Origin: CAIKAP01 sp964574605
GTDB taxonomy: Bacteria; Verrucomicrobiota; Verrucomicrobiia; Palsa-1439
Direction of reading: 5' to 3'
DNA: 10,660 nucleotides
Assembly (NCBI GenBank): GCA_964574605.1
Contig: CAZNOK010000179.1
Coordinates: forward strand, 1 to 10,660
Both the position numbers and the translations under genes were made by a program. The notes under the pieces were generated by a model that did no database searches, was not told the DNA's origin, and was given only the letters and a program-made list of their open reading frames with translations. Shown here in pieces: positions 1 to 7,947 of the stretch (position 1 is its first letter; each line of letters starts with the position of its first letter).

Positions 1-11
1 GCCGCACTAAC

Positions 12-1613
12 ATGAAACAGTTCACAGCGCTGATCTCGATGGTCGCATTTACCTGCGTCCTGAACGCCGGCGAAACACTCTACAACGGCATCGTCCTACC
101 CGACGTGTGGCCGCCGCACTTGGCGGATTTTCCAAGCGACCCGGTCAGGCTGCCGTATCTCGCATCGCCGCCGGCGGTCATTCCGATTGATGTCGGACGG
201 CAGTTGTTTGTGGATGATTTTCTCATTGAGAGCACGACGCTGAAGCGGACGTTTCACGCGCCCGAATATTACGCCGGCAATCCGATCCTGAAACCGGACC
301 AGCCGTGGGAATCGGCGGGACGCGGACCGGCGGTGATGCCGTTTAGCGACGGCGTCTGGTTTGACCCGAAAGACAAGCTTTTCAAGATGTGGTACTACGC
401 CGGTCACGGCGGCGGCCAAACTTGCTACGCGACCTCCAAAGACGGCATCCGCTGGAAGAAACCGAAGCTCGACGTATTCCCGGACACGAACATCCTCCTC
501 AAAGGCAAACGCGATTCCGGCACTGTCTGGCTCGACCATAACGCGACGGACTCGCAGCAGCGATTCAAGATGGCGCTGTATTCCGGTAACTTCACATTGT
601 TCCGGTCACCTGACGGCATCCACTGGACCAAAGCGGCCGCTGGCGCGAAAACCGGCGACCGCAGCACGTTTTTCTACAATCCGTTCCGTGGGCGATGGGT
701 GTTCAGCATTCGCAGCGGCTCGGCGCGCGGAAGGAGCCGGCATTATTGGGAAACGCTCGATTTCTTCCGTTTCAGCAACGAGCACAAAGATGAGTTTGCA
801 GTCTGGGTCGCCTCCGACAACGCCGACTGGAAACGCGATGACCTGCTCACACAGCCGCAACTCTACAATCTCGACTGTGCGGCGTACGAGAGCGTGCTGC
901 TCGGCCTGTTCAGCGTCTGGCGCGGCGATTATCGCGGCACGAAACAGACGCCGAAAGCTATCGAGCTTGGCCAACTTGGACGCCCCAAGCAGAACTCCAT
1001 CTGCGTCGGCTTCAGCCGCGACGGGTTTCACTGGGACCGGCCCGACCGACGACCGTTCATTCCTGTCTCGGAAAAGATGCGCGACTGGAACTGGGGCAAC
1101 GTGCAGAGTGTTGGCGGCTGTTGTCTCGTGGTCGGCGACAAACTCTACTTCTACGTCAGCGGTCGAGCCGGCAAGAGCTACCCGGGCTGCAACTACAACG
1201 ACGCGGGCGCGAGTACGGGCCTTGCGATTCTGCGCCGCGACGGTTTTGCCTCGATGGATGCGGGCGAACAGGAAGCCATACTGACAACTCGGCCTGTACA
1301 GTTTCGCGGCAAGCATTTGTTCGTCAACGCCAAGCTGGGTGAGTTGCGCGTCGAGGTACTCGACCGCGATGGCAACGTGATACTGCCGTTCAGCGCGCCG
1401 TTGCGCGCGGACAAAACGTTGCAGCCGGTGAAGTGGAAAGGCGCGCGCGATCTGTCAGCGCTGGCCGGCAAGCAGGTGAAGTTTCGTTTCCATCTCCGCA
1501 ACGGCGGGTTGTACGCGTTCTGGGTCAGCCCTGACGCGAAGGGTGCGAGCCACGGCTACGTCGCCGCCGGCGGCCCAGGCTTCACTGGACCAACCGATAG
1601 GAATACGCCATGA
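12..1613 (+). CDS. Secreted GH32/GH43-like five-bladed beta-propeller hydrolase
   Basis: A 533-residue protein with a Sec-type signal peptide (about residues 1-19, cleavage likely after LNA). Residues 58-100 carry the RQLFVDDFLIE ... NPILKP signature of PVC-type proteins usually annotated as glycosyl hydrolase family 32-like. The propeller shows three S-x-D-G-x-x-W blade motifs (142-148, 199-205, 335-341). After residue 425 a beta-sandwich-like C-terminal region ends in GPGFTGPTD (521-529). The likely role is hydrolysis of a glycan outside the cytoplasm; the substrate is unknown, and I could not assign catalytic acidic residues with certainty. It starts 11 bases into the window, so its ribosome binding site is barely visible. 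Its stop overlaps the next start in ATGA, suggesting co-translation with the DUF4091 gene. The family assignment is fairly firm; enzymatic activity is inference. Confidence 0.85.
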   Translation: MKQFTALISMVAFTCVLNAGETLYNGIVLPDVWPPHLADFPSDPVRLPYLASPPAVIPIDVGRQLFVDDFLIESTTLKRTFHAPEYYAGNPILKPDQPWESAGRGPAVMPFSDGVWFDPKDKLFKMWYYAGHGGGQTCYATSKDGIRWKKPKLDVFPDTNILLKGKRDSGTVWLDHNATDSQQRFKMALYSGNFTLFRSPDGIHWTKAAAGAKTGDRSTFFYNPFRGRWVFSIRSGSARGRSRHYWETLDFFRFSNEHKDEFAVWVASDNADWKRDDLLTQPQLYNLDCAAYESVLLGLFSVWRGDYRGTKQTPKAIELGQLGRPKQNSICVGFSRDGFHWDRPDRRPFIPVSEKMRDWNWGNVQSVGGCCLVVGDKLYFYVSGRAGKSYPGCNYNDAGASTGLAILRRDGFASMDAGEQEAILTTRPVQFRGKHLFVNAKLGELRVEVLDRDGNVILPFSAPLRADKTLQPVKWKGARDLSALAGKQVKFRFHLRNGGLYAFWVSPDAKGASHGYVAAGGPGFTGPTDRNTP

Positions 1614-3265
1614 ACTCATACATCATCTCCACAGCAATCCTGCTCGTCGCAATGACCTCTGACGCCGCGTGGCAGGTTTGGACTTGCCGCGATACAGTCC
1701 GTGTGTTGCGCGACGAGCCTGTGGGCAAGACCAAGAACGTTGTCCTCGCCGCCGCGCGCAACGAGTGGGAGAGTTTCCAGATTCTAGTGCGCTCCGACGC
1801 GCCCGTCAAAGGCGTGAATGTCGAACCTGCCGACTTGAAAGGCCCGAACGGCGCGATCATCCGTGCCGCCGACATGGTGCTTTACCGGCAACATCAACTC
1901 GAATTGACCTTGCCCAGCCATCGCAACGACAAGTTCAAACCGGGATGGTATCCCGATCCGCTGATTCCGTTCCGTCAGCCGGGCAACGCCCGGTTCAAGG
2001 CGGTGCCGTTTGATTTGCCGGCCGGTGAGACGCACGGATTCTGGATGGACATTTTCGTGCCGGCGAACGCAACGCCGGGCAAGTATCGCGGCACGTTTCA
2101 CGTCAACACCGCGACCATCCCGGTCGAGTTGACCGTGTGGGATTTTGAGTTGCCGCGCGTCTCCACCCTCCAAACCGCTCTCGGCTCGCCAGCAGAACGG
2201 ATGCGCCGCTATTATGCTACTCGCGCCAAAGCCGGCAAGGAACCGAACGTGACGGATTGGGATGCAGTCGAAACACAAGTCGCTGAGGAGGTCACCCGAC
2301 ACCGGATCAACGCCACGCCGCCTGCGTCGTTGCTGACGCCACAAAAGGAAACCGACGGCTCGTATCGTTTCACAACCGAACAGGTGAACGCGCTGCGAAA
2401 GTTTGTGGACACCTACCATGTCAACGCGGTTCATACGCCGCACCCGCGCAGTGCTGTCAAAGACCCCGACACTGAGCGCGACAAGCTTCATGCGTGGTTG
2501 AAGGCGTTCGACAAGATGGCGGCGGAACTAAACCGTTCGTTCGTGACCTTCTTCACCTACCTCAAAGACGAGCCGAACGACGAGGAGGCGTATCACTACG
2601 TTCAGAAATGGGGACCGGCGGTGCGCGCGGCAAAGTCGGTTGTCAAAGTCATGGTCGTCGAGCAGACCAAGACGCAGAACGAGAAGTGGGGCAACCTGTA
2701 TGGCGCGGTGGACATCTGGTGTCCGTTGTTCCCGCTGCACGACGAGCCGACTGCCGCGCAGCGTCGCGCGCTCGGCGAGACGATCTGGACTTACACGGCG
2801 CTTTGTCAACGCGACCCGACGCCGTGGTGGGAGATTGATTTTCCGTTGTTGAACTACCGTGTCCCGGCGTGGATCGCGTGGCGCTACCAGATGTGCGGCC
2901 TGTTGTACTGGGGCGGCATGTCGTATTGGTCGGGCGTCGAAGACCCGTGGACTGACCCGAAGACGCTCGACCGCCGTAAAAACGGCAAAGGCCCGCTTTA
3001 TCAGGGCGAAGGCACGCTCGTGTATCCGGGCCGGGCTGTTGGCTACGACGGCATTGCGCCGAGCCTTCGACTCAAGGCATTGCGCGACAGCATCGAGGAC
3101 TACGAATATCTTGCCATTCTTGAACGCGCCGGCCTGCGGGCCGAGGCGGAGAAGATTGTGTTGCCGCTGGCGGAGTCGTGGTTCAAGTGGGAGAAGGACG
3201 CCGCTGCCTACAACCAAGCCCGCGAGAAACTGGCGGCGTTGATCGTAAAAGCGAAACGAAAATGA
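1610..3265 (+). CDS. Secreted DUF4091 / GH123-like glycoside hydrolase
   Basis: A 551-residue protein with a signal peptide (about 1-19, SDA|AW). An N-terminal beta-sandwich-like region (about 22-180) includes AARNEWESFQ (48-57), typical of DUF4091 proteins. A TIM-barrel-like region follows, containing YLKDEPND (317-324). The adjacent Asp320-Glu321 pair sits where GH123 N-acetylgalactosaminidases place the stabilising Asp and acid/base Glu for substrate-assisted catalysis. Near the C-terminus, GTLVYPG (468-474) and SLRLKALRDSIEDYEYL (485-501) are classic DUF4091 signatures. The start is set by the ATGA overlap with the upstream gene, with AGGA at 1599-1602 seven bases before it. The likely role is an exo-acting glycosidase on an N-acetylated sugar, but many DUF4091 proteins are uncharacterised, so the substrate is inference. 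Confidence 0.85.
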   Translation: MNSYIISTAILLVAMTSDAAWQVWTCRDTVRVLRDEPVGKTKNVVLAAARNEWESFQILVRSDAPVKGVNVEPADLKGPNGAIIRAADMVLYRQHQLELTLPSHRNDKFKPGWYPDPLIPFRQPGNARFKAVPFDLPAGETHGFWMDIFVPANATPGKYRGTFHVNTATIPVELTVWDFELPRVSTLQTALGSPAERMRRYYATRAKAGKEPNVTDWDAVETQVAEEVTRHRINATPPASLLTPQKETDGSYRFTTEQVNALRKFVDTYHVNAVHTPHPRSAVKDPDTERDKLHAWLKAFDKMAAELNRSFVTFFTYLKDEPNDEEAYHYVQKWGPAVRAAKSVVKVMVVEQTKTQNEKWGNLYGAVDIWCPLFPLHDEPTAAQRRALGETIWTYTALCQRDPTPWWEIDFPLLNYRVPAWIAWRYQMCGLLYWGGMSYWSGVEDPWTDPKTLDRRKNGKGPLYQGEGTLVYPGRAVGYDGIAPSLRLKALRDSIEDYEYLAILERAGLRAEAEKIVLPLAESWFKWEKDAAAYNQAREKLAALIVKAKRK

Positions 3266-3281
3266 AATGGCAAATCCCCGC
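3252..3281 (+). repeat. Near-repeat copy A (gene-start repeat)
   Basis: This 30-base stretch aligns to 4582-4610 with 26 matches, 3 mismatches and one single-base gap. It spans the last codons of the DUF4091 gene and the orphan start codon at 3262. The two copies encode MKWQIPA and MKWPIPA. Two of the three mismatches are at third codon positions and one changes Gln to Pro, as expected for diverged coding sequence. Confidence 0.6.
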
Positions 3282-3359
3282 CGTGACTGCATAGCGGCCG
3301 ACGATCCCAGTTTCACCGGCCCCACGGACACGGTCAGTCAAGCAGTCCGGTCGAGGTGA
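3262..3359 (+). pseudogene. Probable deletion scar of a lost cluster gene
   Basis: An ATG at 3262 overlaps the stop of the DUF4091 gene in ATGA, just as intact genes here begin. It opens a frame reading MKWQIPAVTA that stops at 3292-3294. In a second frame, bases 3291-3359 read IAADDPSFTGPTDTVSQ and end in a TGA at 3357-3359. That tail aligns without gaps to the C-terminus of the first gene in the window (VAAGGPGFTGPTD). The simplest reading is a gene whose start was coupled to the DUF4091 gene and whose end encoded a GH32/43-like tail, now lacking nearly all of its body through a deletion near 3290. A frame-0 ATG at 3267 would give a 30-residue peptide, but that is less likely to be functional. 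Assembly error is an alternative. Confidence 0.6.
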
Positions 3360-3369
3360 ATTTCTGCGC

Positions 3370-3397
3370 TTGCTCTGGAATGAAGCCTCGCTACACT
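3370..3397 (+). promoter_or_regulatory. Weak candidate sigma70-type promoter before the SMP-30-like gene
   Basis: TTGCTC (3370-3375) and TACACT (3392-3397) are separated by 16 bases and lie about 30 bases before the next start codon. Matches to the E. coli consensus are only 3/6 and 4/6. The case rests mainly on this being the sole long intergenic gap in an otherwise overlapping gene run. It could easily be chance. Confidence 0.2.
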
Positions 3398-3416
3398 TCC
3401 CCCCGACCATCATCGA

Positions 3417-3422
3417 AAGGAG
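3417..3422 (+). promoter_or_regulatory. Strong Shine-Dalgarno site of the SMP-30-like gene
   Basis: AAGGAG lies five bases before the ATG at 3428 and is the best ribosome binding site in the window. It decides the start of this gene: in-frame initiation at the GTG at 3356 would put a polar stretch before the signal peptide and has no such site. Its strength fits independent initiation where translational coupling was lost. Confidence 0.8.
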
Positions 3423-3427
3423 AACTC

Positions 3428-4552
3428 ATGAAAACTGTATCTGCTATTGTAAGTCTGATTTTGGCGGTCTCGTTCATCGGCTGCGGGGGCAAGCCTGACG
3501 CGGACCAGTTCAAGCCGAAGCTGCTCATCACCTGCGGCGATGATTGCAACACGCCCGACGGCGTGCGCCTCAATACGAAGACCGGCGATATCATCGTGGC
3601 CTGCCCGAACTTCAACACCAACGAAAAGGAAAACAAACATCCCGGCAAACTGATGAAGATCACGCGGGATAGCAAATGGGAGTTCTTCAGCGACCTGCCC
3701 GCGCATCCCGAAACCGGCCGCGCGTGTCCGATGGGCATGGACTTCGGCCCCGACGGCAACCTCTACGTGGCCGACAACCAGTATTTCTACAGCAAGGAAC
3801 ACAAAAGCCGCTTGCTCCGCGTGAACGTCAAGGATGGCAAGGCGACCGGCTGCGACGTCGTCGTCGAGGGCTTCAAGCTCTCCAACGCCGTCATGTTCAA
3901 AGGCAACGCGGTGTATGTCTCCGACACGTTCTTCGATCTGCCGGATAAGGCGCTGAGCGGCATCTACCGCATCGGCCTCGACGAGATGAACCAGGGCAAA
4001 CCGGTCAAGCTGCTGCCGAAAAACCGGTTTGCGCAGGACCCGCATTGCATCGCCACGTGGGAAACGCTCTGCAAAGACCCCGGCGTCGCGCACCGGAAAG
4101 GCGAGAAAGCCGGTGCCGACGGCCTGACGTTCGACGCCGAGGGCAACCTCTACAGCGGCAACTTCGGTGATGGCGTGATGTACAAGGTCGCCTTCAAGGC
4201 TGACGGCAGCGTGGCCTCCTCGACGCAGTTCGTGAAGGACTGGCCGCGGATGACTTGCGTGGACGGCATCTTCTACGACGCGAAACGCAATTGCATCTAC
4301 GTTGCCGACTCGGAGAAAAACGCGATTCAGGTCGTCTGGCTCCCAGAGGGCAAGGTCACGACGCTCTGGGAAAACCCGGATACCGACGGCACCGGCGGGC
4401 TGCTTGACCAGCCATGCGAACCGGCCCTGCGCGGCAACGAATTGATCGTCGTCAACTTCGATATGCCGTTCCCCGGCCTGCGGAACACCGCGTTCGATAA
4501 GCCCTACACCATCAGCGTCATCAACGTCACCGGCCTCAAGCGGCTGAAGTGA
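3428..4552 (+). CDS. SMP-30/gluconolactonase-like beta-propeller lipoprotein
   Basis: A 374-residue protein. The N-terminus has a hydrophobic segment followed by FIGC, so Cys19 is a probable lipidation site anchoring it to a membrane; the lipobox is slightly atypical (Phe at -3). The body is an SMP-30/NHL-like propeller with blade motifs GPDGNLYVADNQ (107-118), DAEGNLYSGNFGDG (236-249) and IYVADSEKNAI (290-300). Family members bind a divalent metal and hydrolyse sugar lactones or related esters. The usual N-terminal EGP metal-ligand motif is not obvious; TPDGV (42-46) stands in that position, so catalysis is not assured. Ten cysteines follow Cys19, compatible with disulfides outside the cytoplasm. 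A role in opening sugar lactones made by the oxidoreductase at 7948-10059 is inference. Confidence 0.8.
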   Translation: MKTVSAIVSLILAVSFIGCGGKPDADQFKPKLLITCGDDCNTPDGVRLNTKTGDIIVACPNFNTNEKENKHPGKLMKITRDSKWEFFSDLPAHPETGRACPMGMDFGPDGNLYVADNQYFYSKEHKSRLLRVNVKDGKATGCDVVVEGFKLSNAVMFKGNAVYVSDTFFDLPDKALSGIYRIGLDEMNQGKPVKLLPKNRFAQDPHCIATWETLCKDPGVAHRKGEKAGADGLTFDAEGNLYSGNFGDGVMYKVAFKADGSVASSTQFVKDWPRMTCVDGIFYDAKRNCIYVADSEKNAIQVVWLPEGKVTTLWENPDTDGTGGLLDQPCEPALRGNELIVVNFDMPFPGLRNTAFDKPYTISVINVTGLKRLK

Positions 4553-4581
4553 CAGGCTTGTCGCGCGACAGCAGCGAGACT

Positions 4582-4610
4582 CGAAACGAAATGAAATGGC
4601 CAATTCCAGC
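4582..4610 (+). repeat. Near-repeat copy B (start of the M14 gene)
   Basis: This is the partner of 3252-3281. It includes CGAAACGAA directly before the ATG at 4591 and the first codons of the M14 peptidase. Similarity ends within the signal peptide, so this is a short shared gene-start segment, not a whole-gene duplication visible in this window. Confidence 0.6.
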
Positions 4611-6300
4611 TTGTGTGCTTCTCCTCCGCCTGCAGACGGTGACCGCGCAGGAAATCCCTGCCATGGCCGGTTGGCAGATTGGGCTGCCGACGCCGGGGAC
4701 GCATCGCGCGTGCATTGACCTGAGCGCACCGCGCACGGGAAAAGGCTGCGGCAAGATTGTCGGCACGGCTTCCGAGAACGGGGCGCGCGGTTGTTTCATT
4801 CAGGAGTTCTACCAGAAGACCGCCATCAAAGCCGGGCGTGCGTATCGCTACGCCGTCAGCTACCGCACGGAGAATCGCGCAGCGTTCTTGATTGATTGCT
4901 ACACCGCCGAGGGAGAGAGGAGCCACAAGGCGCTCGTGTCCGAAAAACTCGCAGCCACCACGGAATGGAAGACGCTGTCGGGCGAGGTGCGCATTCCCGA
5001 AAAAGTCGTGCGCGTACGGATGCTGCTTTACCTGCACGGCAAGGGGACAGTCTGGTTCGACGACGCATTTTTTGGCGACGTATCCGCCGGCGCGCAGAAC
5101 TTGTTGAAGAACGGCGGGCTGGAGCCGCCGGGTTCCTACGTGTTCGACCTCGCGCCGGAGAAAGGCGTTGGCCGCGTGAAATTCTCGGCGGATTTCGAGA
5201 ATGGCACGCTCGGCAAGGTCAAGGAGATCGGGCCGGACGAGTTCTATGTTCACGCCTTTCCTCAAGACAAGCCGCACTCGCCATTTCTCTGGTTCCACTT
5301 CCGCGTCGAGGGCTGCGAAGGCCGCGAAATCACTTTTCACGTCAACCCGTCGCCGTTTGCGCGCGACAACACCGGCGGCAACGGCACGCGTTCGCCCGTG
5401 ATGAGCTACGATGGCGACAACTGGATCGGCGTCGAGGACAAATCGTGGAACGACGACGGCACGGTGCTGACGTTCAAACAGCGCTTCACGCGGTCGCCTG
5501 CGTTTGTGGCATCGTTTTATCCGTTCACGGCGGACCACATCACGCGGTTCATCGCGCAGCACCGGGGCAACCCGCATTTCTCGTCGCGCGTGCTTGGCAA
5601 AACGAAACAAGGACGCGACCTGCGTGCGTATGCGATCACCGACTCCACCGTGCCCGAAGCTGACAAACGCGTCATCATGTTTACGACGCTCCAGCACAAT
5701 CTCGAAACGACCGGCGCGATGGCGCAGGAAGGCATTTGCCGGTTCCTGCTCTCGGACGACCCGCGCGCCGCAAAACTGCGTCGCGCCTTTGTCTTCTACG
5801 TCGTGCCGCAGATGGATCCTGACGGTATCGCGGCGGGCAATATGTATTGCCCGGTGGGCAACCTGAACCGGCAGTGGGGACTCGGCACCACCGCGGAGAC
5901 GACCGCCGTCGAGGAGTTCGCGCGTGGGCGGAAGATCGAGCTGTTCATGGATTTTCACGGTTGGTGCACACCGGAACGCAAAACCATCTTCATGACCTAC
6001 GGCAAGGAGATCACCGACGAAGCGACCGAGCGCGATGCGTTGAGGTTGATCGAAGCGATCAAGCCACGACTCAGCGGTAAAGTCGCCACGACCATCTGGC
6101 GGAAGCGCGTCCAGACCGTGACGAAAATCACCTCCGACGTGAGCCGGCTGGCATCGGGCTGGATGAAGTTCGAGGCCGGCGCGCGGCTGGCGTACAGCAT
6201 CGAGTTCTTCGGTGAAGGCGAATGCACACAGGAGCAGTATTTCGCTTGGGGCCGGGCTTTTGCCGAGGGGGTCGCGGAGTTTTATGGATCAACGCGTTGA
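4591..6300 (+). CDS. Secreted M14 zinc carboxypeptidase with CBM-like and CCP-like N-domains
   Basis: A 569-residue protein. A short signal peptide (about 1-19) precedes a jelly-roll region (about 25-165; AGRAYRYAVSYRT, WFDDAFFGD) resembling CBM4/9-type carbohydrate-binding domains. Residues 194-310 (KFSADFENGTLG, WFHFRV, LTFKQRF, FVASFYPFT) resemble the N-domain of Nna1/cytosolic carboxypeptidases. The M14 domain follows: zinc ligands His369-x-x-Glu372 and His456 (FHGW), substrate-binding Asn426-Arg427 (LNRQW), and catalytic Glu538 (YSIEFF). The usual YRC arginine of the CCP group appears as Tyr419. The likely role is removal of C-terminal residues or amide-linked groups from an exported substrate. 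A GTG at 4549 overlaps the previous stop (GTGA) and would add 14 polar residues; 4591 is preferred because it starts a signal peptide, although it lacks a clear Shine-Dalgarno site. Confidence 0.85.
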   Translation: MKWPIPACVLLLRLQTVTAQEIPAMAGWQIGLPTPGTHRACIDLSAPRTGKGCGKIVGTASENGARGCFIQEFYQKTAIKAGRAYRYAVSYRTENRAAFLIDCYTAEGERSHKALVSEKLAATTEWKTLSGEVRIPEKVVRVRMLLYLHGKGTVWFDDAFFGDVSAGAQNLLKNGGLEPPGSYVFDLAPEKGVGRVKFSADFENGTLGKVKEIGPDEFYVHAFPQDKPHSPFLWFHFRVEGCEGREITFHVNPSPFARDNTGGNGTRSPVMSYDGDNWIGVEDKSWNDDGTVLTFKQRFTRSPAFVASFYPFTADHITRFIAQHRGNPHFSSRVLGKTKQGRDLRAYAITDSTVPEADKRVIMFTTLQHNLETTGAMAQEGICRFLLSDDPRAAKLRRAFVFYVVPQMDPDGIAAGNMYCPVGNLNRQWGLGTTAETTAVEEFARGRKIELFMDFHGWCTPERKTIFMTYGKEITDEATERDALRLIEAIKPRLSGKVATTIWRKRVQTVTKITSDVSRLASGWMKFEAGARLAYSIEFFGEGECTQEQYFAWGRAFAEGVAEFYGSTR

Positions 6301-7947
6301 ACAAGCCTGTCTGTCCTTGATCGTTGTCTGCTTGCTGGCGGCAAATGCACGCGCGGAGTGGGATGAGTGTTACCGCGGCGTTGTCACGCCAGAGTTGGGC
6401 GAATGGCCGTGGAGCGTGTCGGCCGGCTCGAACACGACGGCGACAGTGGAAGGCGATTGTTTGCGCATTAATGACCGGGGCACGGCCAAGGGGGAACTTC
6501 GTTTTTACAGTCGCCAATGGCACGCGGACCGGTCCATGGGCGGCGTGGTGGAAGCGCGGTTGAAAGTCCGTTCGTGCAGCGGTCAATCCGGCGTGATCTT
6601 GATGGCCGCTGACGGCGCGAACGAAGTCTCGCTCACGTTTTATCCCGACCGCATCGAGTTCGGCCACGGCGGGCGCAGTCACAAGATGGATACGGTGGGC
6701 GCGTTCCACACGTATCGGCTGGAACTGAGCGGCACGCGCGTGCGGTTGTCGGTGGACGACCAGCAAGTCGTTGATGAAGCATCAGGACTGGTCAAGCCCG
6801 CCTACAACGGACGTAATCTCATCGGCTTCGGTTCATGTTCCAGTGCTGCGACGGGCGAAGCGTTTTGGGAATTTGTCCGGCACCGCGCGTTCACGCCAAC
6901 CGCTCGGAACATAACCGGAACAGAACACATCATCGTGTACAAGAAACCCGGCGTGTATGCGTGTTTCCCCAGCTTGTCGCGGATGCCCGATGGCGCGCTC
7001 TTGACCGGCTTCGGCACGCGCGTGCGGCGGTCGCACATTGACGGCACCGGCGGAAGCGCGGCGTATCTGTCGCGTGACGGCGGGCGAACGTGGCAGCCGA
7101 CCGAGAAGGGCGCGACAAATCTGCTCTACCTGCGCCGCGACGGCGGCAAAACCTATGCGACGGCTTACGGCTGGCGCGAGGTGCCAAAGGAGCGTGAGGC
7201 GGAGTTCCGCGCGCAGGGGTTGACCGTGCGCGATGTGCGGTCCGGCGTGGTCGCGTATCTCAGTGGCGCCTACAGTTTCCTTCAACGCGCCGGCGAGGAG
7301 AAAGGCAAACGCACACCCGTCCCGATGCCGCCGGGCCTCTCGGCGATGAGCTACAACTCCGCCGCGCTCTGCGTGACGCGGGCCGGTGTCCGTCTGAATG
7401 CGATTTACGGTCGCGAAAAGGGCGCTGATCGCTCGACAAGCTTTGTGCTCCGCTCCGCCGACGATGGCGAGAGGTGGGAGTTGGTGACCATCGCCAAGCC
7501 GGTGGCCGGAACCGGTTTCACCGAAACCGCGCTGGCTGAGTTGTCCGACGGCCATATCATCGCAATGATGCGCCCCGACCCTGATCAGTCCGGTTATCTT
7601 TGGCAGTGCGTTTCAAAGGACGCCGGCAAGACATGGAGCGAGCCGGTGAAGACGCCGATGTGGGGTTATCCGGCGCATCTGCTCGTGTTGCGCAACGGCA
7701 ACGTGCTGTGCTCGTACGGCTACCGGCGCGCGCCGATGGGAATCCGCGCCTGCCTCAGCCGCGATGGCGGACGCACTTGGGATATCGAGCGCGAGTTTAT
7801 CTTGCGAGCCGACGGCAAACGCAGCGGCTCGGACTTGGGCTATCCGCTCACCATCGAACTCGAAGACGGCGCTCTCGTGAGCGTTTATTATTTCACCGGC
7901 GGCGATGGCATCACGCATATTGCCGCGACCCGATGGAAGGTTCACCC

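Noticed and set aside
3267..3359. A 30-codon small gene in the spacer
   Set aside because: Its C-terminal half matches the tail of the GH32/43-like protein, so it is better read as a gene remnant than as a functional peptide.
3410..5958. Two long antisense open frames opposite the SMP-30-like and M14 genes
   Set aside because: They are shadows of well-supported + strand genes, span their boundary, and show Val/Ala/Arg-rich sequence without family motifs.
6212..6283. Upstream start for the BNR protein
   Set aside because: It would put 24 polar residues before a signal peptide and overlap the M14 gene by about 90 bases; the ATG at 6284 with GGAG upstream fits better.
7600..7947. Longer in-frame N-terminal extension of the FAD oxidoreductase
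   Set aside because: It overlaps the sialidase-like gene in another frame, is Arg-rich, and precedes an obvious signal peptide with its own Shine-Dalgarno site at 7935-7940.
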